Positions 7,546 to 15,534 of a stretch of DNA of 64,000 nt are shown here, one piece after another. Numbering within the stretch: the first letter of the stretch is position 1; the number at the start of each line of letters is the position of its first letter. The translations under genes were made by a program, and so were the position numbers. The stretch covers positions 1 through 64,000 of the forward strand of contig NZ_LVYD01000048.1 of the NCBI RefSeq assembly GCF_002077945.1. The letters run 5' to 3'. The notes beneath the pieces were generated by a model. It was not told the origin of the DNA. It made no database searches and was given only the letters and a program-made list of their open reading frames with translations. The stretch comes from Niastella vici. Lineage in GTDB: Bacteria > Bacteroidota > Bacteroidia > Chitinophagales > Chitinophagaceae.

Positions 7546-9528
7546 ATGATTAAACTTATAGAAGTTACAATTAATAAATACAAAAGTTTTCAGTCGTATC
7601 AAACCATTAAGATTGAGGATGACATAACAGTACTCGTAGGCATGAATGAAGCCGGCAAAACAGTATTACTGGAAGCGATGGCAAAACTTCAATACTTTAA
7701 TCCCAAAGATATTAAGTTTAAGTTCGAACTAACACAAGACTATCCACGTAAAGAGTTAATACAATTCCAGAAAAGCAAAGATGATGCGGATATTATTCGA
7801 GCTAAATATTCCATAGGGCAAGAACACATTGATAATATCAATCAAGAATTGGGCGTTAACTGCTTTACACAAAATACTTTTGAAATTTACAGAAGATGGA
7901 AAAATAAACAACCGTATGTAAATGCTTTTACGCATAATTTTAAACCGTTCTTAGACCATTTAGTAGAAAAATATAAACATGAGATTGGTGAAGATGCATT
8001 ACAATCCATTCAATCAACAAAAAATTTTGTTGAACTGACTGCAGTTCAACTGCCAGAAGGTGAGGGCCCTGAATTGACGAAATTTCTTACAGCCATAAAG
8101 AATGCATCCAAATGGACAGACCAGCTTAGTGGTTATATTTATAATACATACATCGAGCCACAGGTACCTAAGTTCTGGTACTTTGATGATTATTACCAGC
8201 TTGATGGTCGTATAAATTTTAATGATTACAAGGCTGGTAAATATGGCCCTGAGCGAGCAAAAATGGTTGAAGCATTGCTGGACATTGCCGGGATTAACAT
8301 TGACGACCTATTGGGGGCCAACGATTTTGAAAATTTCACCGCTCAGTTAGAGGCAGCGTCCAACGAAATATCGGAACAAATGTTTAAATATTGGAAGGGG
8401 AATGAAAATTTAGAAATTGAATTAAAGATTGATAAAATTATTATAGAAACAAAAAAGGAGAATAAAGTATATCATCCGAATTATCCTGGTCAAGAAAATC
8501 ATGCTCATAAAGAAACTTATATTGAAACTAAATCGGAAATTATTCTCGATATACGGATAAAGAATACAACTCACAAGATCACATTACCACTGGAAAGGCG
8601 CAGTAAGGGGTTTAACTGGTTTTTTTCATTTGTGGTTTGGTTCAATAAAGTAAAAAACGATCCAGATAATAATTACATTTTACTTTTTGATGAGCCAGGT
8701 CTAAATCTTCATGCGTTGGCTCAGAATAATTTACTGGTTTTTCTGGATGATCTAAGCCAAGAATACCAGGTAATATATAGCACACATTCACCTTTTATGA
8801 TTGATAGCGGCCATCTGAACAGGGTACGTACCGTACTGGAGACTTCTGGTGGATCGGTTGCTTCTGAAACTATCCAAGAAAAAGATCCCAACACTTTGTT
8901 TCCTTTGCAGGCCGCACTTGGATATGATATAGCGCAGAATCTTTTTATTTCGAAAAATAATTTGCTGGTCGAGGGACCAGCGGATTTGTTGTATCTAACG
9001 TATTTTTCCACCTTACTTCAGTCAATGGGTAGAACTGGACTCAAGGAAGGCATAACGATTGTTCCGGTAGGTGGACTGGATAAAGTCGCTTCTTTTATCT
9101 CACTAATGCGAGGTAATAAATTGCATTTGGTTTGTCTGTTAGACACATTCACGGATTCAAAAGGAAAGTCAAGGCTGGATGATCTGATCAAAAGCAAGAT
9201 CATCAAATCCCAGCATATTCTATTTTTCCATGAATTTGTTTCCGGTAGTACACAATCAGATATAGAAGACCTTTTTGAGAAGGAAGATTACCTGAAAATT
9301 TTCAATGAAGCATTAAATGGTAAATTTAAAAAACTCAACATGCTTGATCTGAATCCTTCGATTGGGCCAATTGTTATTCAAATTAACCAAGCTTTGTCCA
9401 TTGATCGTTATAACCATTATAGCCCTGCTATTAAGCTCACTCAGATGGGGGTGACTGATAGCTATTTCAATTCACAAACACTGGCAAATTTTCAAAATCT
9501 GTTTGAAGAAATAAATAACCTTTTTTGA
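7546..9528 (+). CDS. OLD-family ATPase/TOPRIM nuclease
   Basis: 660 residues. An N-terminal SMC-like ATPase half has Walker A VGMNEAGKT at about 31-39. The Walker B strand ILLFDEPGLNLHA lies near 377-390, and STHSPFMIDSG forms the H-loop. A C-terminal TOPRIM domain begins with NLLVEGPADLLYL at about 471-483 (the conserved glutamate) and contains ITIVPVGGLDKVASF and LVCLLDTF. This order matches OLD (overcoming lysogenization defect) nucleases, which cut or nick DNA and act in phage defence. No UvrD-like GajB gene follows, so it is not a complete Gabija pair. The next genes are a Kiwa-like pair. The DNA is more AT-rich than the flanking host genes, consistent with transfer. Confidence 0.83.
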   Translation: MIKLIEVTINKYKSFQSYQTIKIEDDITVLVGMNEAGKTVLLEAMAKLQYFNPKDIKFKFELTQDYPRKELIQFQKSKDDADIIRAKYSIGQEHIDNINQELGVNCFTQNTFEIYRRWKNKQPYVNAFTHNFKPFLDHLVEKYKHEIGEDALQSIQSTKNFVELTAVQLPEGEGPELTKFLTAIKNASKWTDQLSGYIYNTYIEPQVPKFWYFDDYYQLDGRINFNDYKAGKYGPERAKMVEALLDIAGINIDDLLGANDFENFTAQLEAASNEISEQMFKYWKGNENLEIELKIDKIIIETKKENKVYHPNYPGQENHAHKETYIETKSEIILDIRIKNTTHKITLPLERRSKGFNWFFSFVVWFNKVKNDPDNNYILLFDEPGLNLHALAQNNLLVFLDDLSQEYQVIYSTHSPFMIDSGHLNRVRTVLETSGGSVASETIQEKDPNTLFPLQAALGYDIAQNLFISKNNLLVEGPADLLYLTYFSTLLQSMGRTGLKEGITIVPVGGLDKVASFISLMRGNKLHLVCLLDTFTDSKGKSRLDDLIKSKIIKSQHILFFHEFVSGSTQSDIEDLFEKEDYLKIFNEALNGKFKKLNMLDLNPSIGPIVIQINQALSIDRYNHYSPAIKLTQMGVTDSYFNSQTLANFQNLFEEINNLF

Positions 9529-9542
9529 CACCATTCCGCCGC

Positions 9543-9626
9543 TGCATGTAGTAATCACATGCAATTAAGCGCAGGGTAAAGGATAATCGAATCAGGAAGT
9601 GTGTTGCCGGAGATAACTTCGGCAAC
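9543..9626. terminator. two hairpins between the OLD-type and Kiwa-like genes
   Basis: Stem 1 pairs TGCATGT (9543-9549) with ACATGCA (9557-9563). Stem 2 pairs GTTGCCG (9603-9609) with CGGCAAC (9620-9626) and is followed by an A-rich rather than a T-rich tract. They may end or slow OLD transcription, or stabilise the 3' end. Without a U-run, intrinsic termination is uncertain. Confidence 0.4.
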
Positions 9627-9666
9627 TGTGTTAAAAAATAATTCTTCAAGTGGCAATTATATTAAC

Positions 9667-10224
9667 ATGATAAATTTTATTTTCAGACTATTCTTAACTT
9701 TCAATGCCACTTCCCTGATTTTAGTGGTTTTTTTGGTTAAAGAGAAAAAGGTAATCAATAATATTTCACCCTATTTGTCAAATTTTCCACATTGGGTATC
9801 ATATATTCTTTACTTTATCTTACCTGTTTTACTAACACTTCTAAGCCTCATAGTTTCGAAATTTTTGGCAGACGACAATATTGAAGCCGAGGAAGGCAAG
9901 TCTGTCATTAAAGAAGTAGAACAGGCAAATAATGCTTATTTACCGAGCTATTTAGGATATTTCTTTGTAGCGTTGAGTGTTCCCCAATATGAAACATTGA
10001 TTTTTGTTTTTGCAATTTTATTCTTATTCACTTTTCTTTCTCAGACATTATATTTTAATCCCTTATTCCTGGTGTTTGGATATCATTTCTATTATTTGAC
10101 AACAGAAACAAACATCAAAATATTTCTGATTACCAAAAAGAATTTGAAGGACCCAAGCAAACTAAATTTTCCAAAACTGAAAAGGGTAAACGATTTCACA
10201 TTCATTGACAAAGAAAACAATTGA
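9667..10224 (+). CDS. four-helix membrane protein, KwaA-like (Kiwa-type defence)
   Basis: From the ATG at 9667, 185 residues. Four hydrophobic segments are visible: FRLFLTFNATSLILVVFLV, VSYILYFILPVLLTLLSLIV, LGYFFVALSV with the next stretch LIFVFAILFLFTFLS, and FNPLFLVFGYHFYYLT. The C-terminal tail (about 30 residues) is polar and cytoplasmic. An upstream in-frame start (9601) would only add a polar leader and is less likely. It ends 1 bp before the start of the next gene, so the two are coupled. A small four-helix membrane protein paired with a DUF4868-like protein is the Kiwa layout (KwaA senses the envelope, KwaB acts on DNA). The family match is from memory of general pattern, so moderate. 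Confidence 0.6.
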   Translation: MINFIFRLFLTFNATSLILVVFLVKEKKVINNISPYLSNFPHWVSYILYFILPVLLTLLSLIVSKFLADDNIEAEEGKSVIKEVEQANNAYLPSYLGYFFVALSVPQYETLIFVFAILFLFTFLSQTLYFNPLFLVFGYHFYYLTTETNIKIFLITKKNLKDPSKLNFPKLKRVNDFTFIDKENN

Positions 10225-10225
10225 C

Positions 10226-11044
10226 ATGGACCATCTCTTAGCAAAAACAAAAGGTAGGAATGGAGATTTCTTCAAAGTAATTTCTAACAGGCTGATATTT
10301 GATATTCCCAATCTTGAAAATACAGTTAAGTATGACTCGGATTATAAGTTGGAAGATGATGAATGGTTTGCCATTACGGAATTTTCCGATAAAGAATACT
10401 GCATAGATATTTTAATAAGACGGTTCATTTCTACCGATTACAACCAAATGCCGAGAGACCATTTCGAAACCATTGATTACTTAGTCTCTTATCAAACGGG
10501 AAATTTTTGTTTTCAAAAACTTTCAGCAAGCCAAGTAATTAGAAAAAAATACTTCTCCATTTCTGATCAACCCGCCTTAGTCGAGAATGCTCCAATCATT
10601 GTATTAAATCAAACTCCAGACGCAATTTATGTTCGTAATGAAGACACGCTTTACTTTAAAAAATTAACGTCTATAACGACAATTTTTAAGGGCATCTATG
10701 AGCTTTACAAAGAGGCGACACAGGAAGAAACAGAACAGTTTTTGGAAAATAAGTTCATCAGTCTGATTGATGGCTTTTCAGCAGAAAAAGTAAAAAAAGC
10801 AAATAGAAAAAGAATTGCTATGGCAATGGAAACTTTGCAGTCCTTTAACCGAAGAGAGAAAAATCAAATCTTTAGTTATGTACGGGAATATTGCGATGGC
10901 CTAGAGTTTGATGAAAATGCTGAGAATTTCGCCATTTCAAATGAAGATGACTTGAAAAAGCTACTATACGGTATTGAACAACGTTATTACACGACGAGAA
11001 TAGGCAATGAAAAAAGATTAGCTAATTCGGTAATAAAAATGTGA
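10226..11044 (+). CDS. KwaB-like (DUF4868-like) cytoplasmic partner protein
   Basis: From the ATG at 10226, 272 residues; a TTG 21 bp upstream would overlap the previous gene and is less likely. No signal peptide or membrane helix. The C-terminal region ends FAISNEDDLKKLLYGIEQRY followed by YTTRIGNEKRLANSV. The phenylalanine-x-isoleucine, DLK-x-x-L and terminal R-x-ANS pattern resembles the end of DUF4868 proteins, the family of KwaB. In Kiwa, KwaB binds DNA and blocks phage replication after KwaA senses infection. The coupling to a four-helix membrane gene is the main support. If the match fails, it is an unrecognised two-gene membrane/cytoplasmic cassette. Confidence 0.55.
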   Translation: MDHLLAKTKGRNGDFFKVISNRLIFDIPNLENTVKYDSDYKLEDDEWFAITEFSDKEYCIDILIRRFISTDYNQMPRDHFETIDYLVSYQTGNFCFQKLSASQVIRKKYFSISDQPALVENAPIIVLNQTPDAIYVRNEDTLYFKKLTSITTIFKGIYELYKEATQEETEQFLENKFISLIDGFSAEKVKKANRKRIAMAMETLQSFNRREKNQIFSYVREYCDGLEFDENAENFAISNEDDLKKLLYGIEQRYYTTRIGNEKRLANSVIKM

Positions 11045-11092
11045 AATATTACGGACGAATGCCAAAACGCCTTATTAAGCACCTATGATTCT

Positions 11093-11320
11093 TTGAATGA
11101 TTACGAAAACATAAAAAGGAAGCGGCTTTACCTGGATAAAGTTTATTCACTTTCAAGCGTTCAGATGGAAGATCCACATACTGTAATTAATGCGTTTTTC
11201 AGCAGGTTTTCGATAGTTTATATCAGGTGCGAATTGAGAGATTGGCTGCAGCCTGAAATAGACCTTGAAGGTTGTGATCAAATAAAATTAAATCCCATAA
11301 CACTGTATCCTCTTAAATAA
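11093..11320 (+). pseudogene. broken copy of the two-repeat protein gene (middle part)
   Basis: A 75-codon frame matches residues about 95-168 of the protein encoded at 3219-3959, sharing LYLDKVY, NAFFSRFSIVYIR and ELRDWLQ. Both the first domain and the basic C-terminal tail are missing, and it ends in an unrelated LYPLK plus stop. It lies between the Kiwa-like pair and the intact thioredoxin gene, so the cassette at 7216-11080 has a host-gene fragment on each side. Confidence 0.88.
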
Positions 11321-11379
11321 AGGCTGCTTGCAGCTGGATGGAATACCCAAAAAATCGTACCTTTTAAGAAACATCCTAT

Positions 11380-12498
11380 ATGAAAGGGATTTTCTTTATC
11401 CTGCTGTTGGCCGTAACTGCTTCCTATTCACAAAGCACCCCCAACAACCACAAAACCCTCTCCATAGGCTCCAAAGCGCCCGACTTCAAACTGCCGGGCG
11501 TTGATGGCAAAACCTATACCCTGGCTTCCTTTAAAAATGCCGCCGTGCTGGTTATCATCTTCACCTGTAACCACTGCCCTACCGCCCAGGCGTATGAAGA
11601 CCGCATTATTCAACTCGCTAAATACTATAGCGCCAAAAACGTCGCCGTGGTGGCCATTAACCCCAATGATCCCAAATCGGTGCGGCTCGATGAACTGGGC
11701 TATACCGATATGAGTGATTCCTATGCCGAAATGAAACGCCGCGCCAAACAAAAACATTTCAACTTTCCTTATTTATACGATGGTGCTACGCAAGTTACCG
11801 CACGCGCGTATGGCCCTGTAGCCACCCCACATGTATTCATCTTCGATAAAGCCCGCATACTGCGTTACCAGGGCCGTATTGATAATGTTGAAAAACCCAC
11901 CAAAACACCCACCGAATTAAACACCCGCGATGCCATTGAAGCCCTGCTACAAAACAAACCGGTGCCGGTTGAAACTACCAAGGTCTTTGGCTGCTCGGTT
12001 AAATGGGCCGAAAAAACCTCGCTGGTAAAACAGGGATTTGAGGAATGGGCGAAAGAACCGGTAACCGTAAATACCATCGATGAACCGGCGCTTAAAGAAT
12101 TGGTGAAAAACCCGAGTGACAAACTGCGGCTCATCAACATTTGGGCTACCTGGTGCGGTCCCTGCGTTACAGAATTCCCCGAATTCATTTCCATTAACCG
12201 CATGTACCGCCGGCGCGATTTTGAATTTATCAGCGTAAGCGCCGACGACCCCACGAAAAAAGGCAAGGTGCTGAAATTCCTGCAGCAACAACAGGCGAGC
12301 AACACCAACTACCTGTTTGCCATAGATGATAAATACAAACTCATTGAAGCCATTGATGCCAACTGGCAGGGCGCCCTGCCCTATACCCTGCTGGTTGAAC
12401 CGGGCGGCAAAATTGTGTACAGCAAACAGGGACCAATAAACCCGGATGAGATCAAACGATTGATTGTAGATAATCGATTAATAGGCAGGTTCTATTAG
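11380..12498 (+). CDS. periplasmic protein with two thioredoxin-like domains
   Basis: 372 residues with a signal peptide (MKGIFFILLLAVTASYSQ). The first domain (about 25-195) is AhpC/TSA-like with a C63-N-H-C66 site in FTCNHCPTAQ. The second (about 230-372) is TlpA-like with W258-C259-G-P-C262. Tandem fusion of a redoxin and a TlpA-like domain in one exported chain suggests a thiol-disulfide relay in the periplasm. The gene is intact and of host-like base composition. A collapsed copy is found at 7058-7215, and a fragment of another host gene lies 60 bp upstream. Confidence 0.85.
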   Translation: MKGIFFILLLAVTASYSQSTPNNHKTLSIGSKAPDFKLPGVDGKTYTLASFKNAAVLVIIFTCNHCPTAQAYEDRIIQLAKYYSAKNVAVVAINPNDPKSVRLDELGYTDMSDSYAEMKRRAKQKHFNFPYLYDGATQVTARAYGPVATPHVFIFDKARILRYQGRIDNVEKPTKTPTELNTRDAIEALLQNKPVPVETTKVFGCSVKWAEKTSLVKQGFEEWAKEPVTVNTIDEPALKELVKNPSDKLRLINIWATWCGPCVTEFPEFISINRMYRRRDFEFISVSADDPTKKGKVLKFLQQQQASNTNYLFAIDDKYKLIEAIDANWQGALPYTLLVEPGGKIVYSKQGPINPDEIKRLIVDNRLIGRFY

Positions 12499-12856
12499 TA
12501 ATAAGATTCTTTTGTGATTATAGGTTTAATAAGTAAGAAGTTTCCCTCTTTAGGTGCAATATTGTCCATCCATTTTTGTGGTTATCTGCAAAGTTTAGAA
12601 AGTTACAGCGCACACCGACTGCGCAGTACAATATTTATTAAATGTTTTATTTTTCATATGACCTATCGAGTAGAAAACCAATTAAAAAAGATATCGAAAA
12701 TGGGTTAAGTTCGTTGTTATAAAAATATTAAAAAATTGTATAACTACGCAGATACCTTGCGCAGTATACGCTCAAATTTGCTTTCAATAACCCATACAAC
12801 AAAACTATAACTGCATAACATTGAATTTGTGTTATGTCGGAGAAAAGCTAAAAAAT
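12499..12856. other. 358-bp AT-rich intergenic region with TGCGCAG motifs
   Basis: No convincing gene. ACTGCGCAGT at 12618-12627 is a perfect 10-bp palindrome. Related sequences occur at about 12745-12753 (ACTACGCAG) and 12757-12768 (TTGCGCAGTATA). Their place 100-240 bp before the HEPN gene suggests operator-like or recombination-related sites, but their role is unknown. Confidence 0.45.
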
Positions 12857-14404
12857 ATGGACCTCAATACATTTTTTAATATTCGTCGCCGGGTGGGTAC
12901 TCTTTTCTTACAATATGTACTAAACTGCGATCGACAGATTACAGACGAATCCTCTTTAGAAGAGCTGGATTTTAGTAACCAGCAAATAGGGATTTTAAGT
13001 GAATTAAGGGGGCTTATTAAAAAAAGTGAAAGAACCTCGGCTTCAAGCCCCTTGTACGATGTTAGTACACTTTTTATCATCAACGGCTTGACAAAAGAAA
13101 GCAGATTCAATGAGTTAAGAAAAATGTGCGGAGGCGAAATATTAACAATTCATTCTACTGATGCCATCGAAAATTTCATTTTCGAATACGCGATAAAAAT
13201 TTATCCAGTGCTATTGTTTATGCCAAACGAAGAGTACCATTTTCATCAATGGGTTCATACAAATCAGGTCATGCAAGAATCAATATCCTTTATTAAATTA
13301 CTCAAAAAAGATCCTACGCTTTCAAAGTTGGTCGTAAGTGATGAGTCGTACAGCCGATTTATATATTTATTAGATAACGGAGCGCTGGTGTCTTCTACAG
13401 AACCTACAATAATAGTTGATTTTATTTACCGATGTTTTATCAATTGTTGCTATAGGATGGATTTCGCACCAGCACGCCTTATCCAGGAGATACGTTCGAA
13501 TCTTGAAATACTGAAAAAAATTGCGCTTGGTGAGGAATTTGAATATTCATGTTTCCGCGGTTTATATGGTATGGGAATTAGAAAAATGGAATCATTCGAA
13601 TGTTATCATAATGTAGTTATAAGGCCGATCTCTTCATTAGAAAACCCATTATTTTGTATCAGAAAAACAGCCAGTATTCTTGGGAATGATGGAGGCGTAA
13701 TAGGCGCTATTCTTGAATTAAAACAAAAAACCAAGGGAATTTCAACTCCAAAAGGAAACATATCATCAACATTTACCAGCCCTGCATTAACTGAGATTAT
13801 TTCCCTTTTAAAGTTTTCTATAGTGTTCTCAACTGGTATTGTGTCCGCTCCTTTCAATGAAACGTTTTATGATATTAGCTTGCCCTTACATTCTAGTTTG
13901 CTTAATTCCCGTGAAATGACACAGGGGACAACTACCATCATTGATTCAGAAAACTGCACAGAAATCATTTCATGGCTTGAACTCTTAAAGAAAAATGATT
14001 TAGGGCATTTAAAAGTGCCTTTAAAGCGATTACAGTATGCTATATTTGAACGGCTAGATCCGGAAGATTCATTATTAGATGCGTTTATTGCCTGGGAAGG
14101 AATTTTTAGTAGTAAATTCGAGACTACTTTTCAGGTAACGGGAGCAATTGCCAAGTTTTTAGAAGAAAATCCAGCAAAAAGACAAGCGTTTTTTAAAAGG
14201 TTACAGCATTTATATTCTCTCAGAAGCTTCATAGCACATGGAGAACCAAGAGAACATAAAGAAACAAAAGGCGAAAACATACATGATATACGAAATGAGG
14301 TCATAGCGATTGCTGTAAATTGTCTAAAAAAATTACTGCAAACACCTGAGTTATTAAAACTTAGGCCCAAGGAAAGGGTAAAAACCTTGCTTGTTTTTTC
14401 TTAA
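12857..14404 (+). CDS. large protein with C-terminal Apea-type HEPN domain
   Basis: 515 residues from the ATG at 12857; an upstream TTG would add 12 residues. The first 370 residues are not recognised and have no signal or membrane segment. Residues about 395-500 match the Apea-like HEPN pattern: ALFRL-type helix (LQYAIFERLDPEDSLLDAFI), a central AWEGIFSS helix, then LRSFIAHGEP. The R456-S-F-I-A-H461 site fits the R-x4-H ribonuclease motif of HEPN proteins, though the residue after Arg is Ser rather than the usual Asn/Asp/His. It is a single gene between a thioredoxin gene and a convergent HEPN-type gene. A self-targeting RNase role in phage defence is plausible but inferred. Confidence 0.72.
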   Translation: MDLNTFFNIRRRVGTLFLQYVLNCDRQITDESSLEELDFSNQQIGILSELRGLIKKSERTSASSPLYDVSTLFIINGLTKESRFNELRKMCGGEILTIHSTDAIENFIFEYAIKIYPVLLFMPNEEYHFHQWVHTNQVMQESISFIKLLKKDPTLSKLVVSDESYSRFIYLLDNGALVSSTEPTIIVDFIYRCFINCCYRMDFAPARLIQEIRSNLEILKKIALGEEFEYSCFRGLYGMGIRKMESFECYHNVVIRPISSLENPLFCIRKTASILGNDGGVIGAILELKQKTKGISTPKGNISSTFTSPALTEIISLLKFSIVFSTGIVSAPFNETFYDISLPLHSSLLNSREMTQGTTTIIDSENCTEIISWLELLKKNDLGHLKVPLKRLQYAIFERLDPEDSLLDAFIAWEGIFSSKFETTFQVTGAIAKFLEENPAKRQAFFKRLQHLYSLRSFIAHGEPREHKETKGENIHDIRNEVIAIAVNCLKKLLQTPELLKLRPKERVKTLLVFS

Positions 14405-14507
14405 TAAGTAGAAAGCATAAAAAAGCGGTCTAATTATTATATTAGAGAGTTTGGCTTGTTAAGAGTTTCCTACTCATTCGCCGAATACGGCAATAATGGT
14501 CACCCTA

Positions 14508-15188
14508 TTATTCGTATGTTAACAGCGGAAATCCGGGGTCTATATCCGGATTATGAAAGTACCGGATGGTTGAACGGATAAAATTCTCCACAGTAACCAG
14601 GTAAGGCCAGGCGTTTTTTTCCGCAAATACCTCGATTGCCAGTCCGACATTGGGTGTATGATGCAGATTGAATTCTCTTTCCTCAATTGGTTCGCCCGGC
14701 ATTTTAATCGTGGAAATTTTATAGGTGAGCCCTTTCAAAATCAGAGCTGGATCATAATGAGCGAAGCCATTCCTGAAAATATCTCTGTACTTATCTAATA
14801 TTTTCCAGGTCTCTTTTGAAAGGAGTCCCTTGGACTTGCAGGCAGCCAGGGTTTGGGATAGATCTTTACTAAGGTAAACTGACAAATCGGGCGGCGGTGT
14901 TCCGTCTAGTTGAAAGTCGATTCGCATAAATGGTGGACCAAAATCGACCTGGATCAACAGCTCTTTGCAATAGCGTTCCAACAAATGGCTGGTCAGGGTG
15001 ACACAAGCGGTGGTGGCACCGATTACATAACAGTTGCAGGCCTCCCTCCGAGGAATATCGATCTCAGGAACCATGAAAATTTCAGAGATGATTGGCCGCA
15101 CCTGCTTCAACCGAGCTGCTGCCAAGGCAAATTTGTCCGTGAGTATCGCCGAGAGCAGTTTCTCTGGCGTAATTTCTGCTTCATTCAT
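14508..15188 (-). CDS. HEPN-like helical protein with R-N-x3-H motif
   Basis: 226 residues, mostly helical, no signal peptide. Residues about 50-150 include a cysteine-rich helix (ACNCYVIGATTACVTLTSHLLERYCKE split over 50-76) and KYRDIFRNGFAHYDP. R139-N-G-F-A-H144 is a canonical HEPN RNase motif with Asn after Arg. The layout resembles the all-helical HEPN families found in abortive-infection proteins. It converges on the Apea-type HEPN gene and stands alone. Its base composition is nearer to host genes than that of the neighbours. No toxin-antitoxin partner is visible. Confidence 0.6.
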   Translation of the reverse strand: MNEAEITPEKLLSAILTDKFALAAARLKQVRPIISEIFMVPEIDIPRREACNCYVIGATTACVTLTSHLLERYCKELLIQVDFGPPFMRIDFQLDGTPPPDLSVYLSKDLSQTLAACKSKGLLSKETWKILDKYRDIFRNGFAHYDPALILKGLTYKISTIKMPGEPIEEREFNLHHTPNVGLAIEVFAEKNAWPYLVTVENFIRSTIRYFHNPDIDPGFPLLTYE

Positions 15189-15534
15189 ACTTGAAATTTA
15201 CAAATACTTCCTGGCTTTGGAGAATCTGTCCCCGAACAAGTAAATATTGAGATTACAACCGGAATTTATTTTTCTTCGTATCTTATTTCCTCTAATCTGC
15301 TAAACTTTCAGCTACTTTTACCGCTCTTATTTCTTAATTCCTACGGCTTACTTCCCGCTATTTTTCCACCTTACACTTTTTCCTAACCTGTAAAACCGTT
15401 CACGGCACCCCCATTACAATATAACGGTTATTTACAACTGTTTTTAATCCCCAATGTGCCTTTTGCTATTGTCCAACTAATTGGAGAGATTTAATTTCGT
15501 TTGCATCTGTTACCTTTTTAAATACTCCGTTCCT
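15189..15534. promoter_or_regulatory. intergenic region with candidate promoter for the T9SS gene
   Basis: 346 bp, pyrimidine-rich on the plus strand, no gene seen. TTCGTTTGCATCTG at 15496-15509 contains the TTTG of a Bacteroidota -33 box and lies 26 bp before the start codon. The same 14 bases recur upstream of the FAS1 gene at 36565-36578. A matching TAnnTTTG box is not clear, so the promoter assignment is tentative. Confidence 0.35.

Noticed and set aside
7546-9528. Gabija (GajAB)
   Set aside because: The ATPase/TOPRIM protein fits GajA or OLD, but no UvrD-like helicase follows. The next genes encode a membrane protein and a different partner.
12514-12708. 64-codon plus-strand frame in the gap before the HEPN gene
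   Set aside because: No domain, poor composition, and it overlaps the palindromic motif region.
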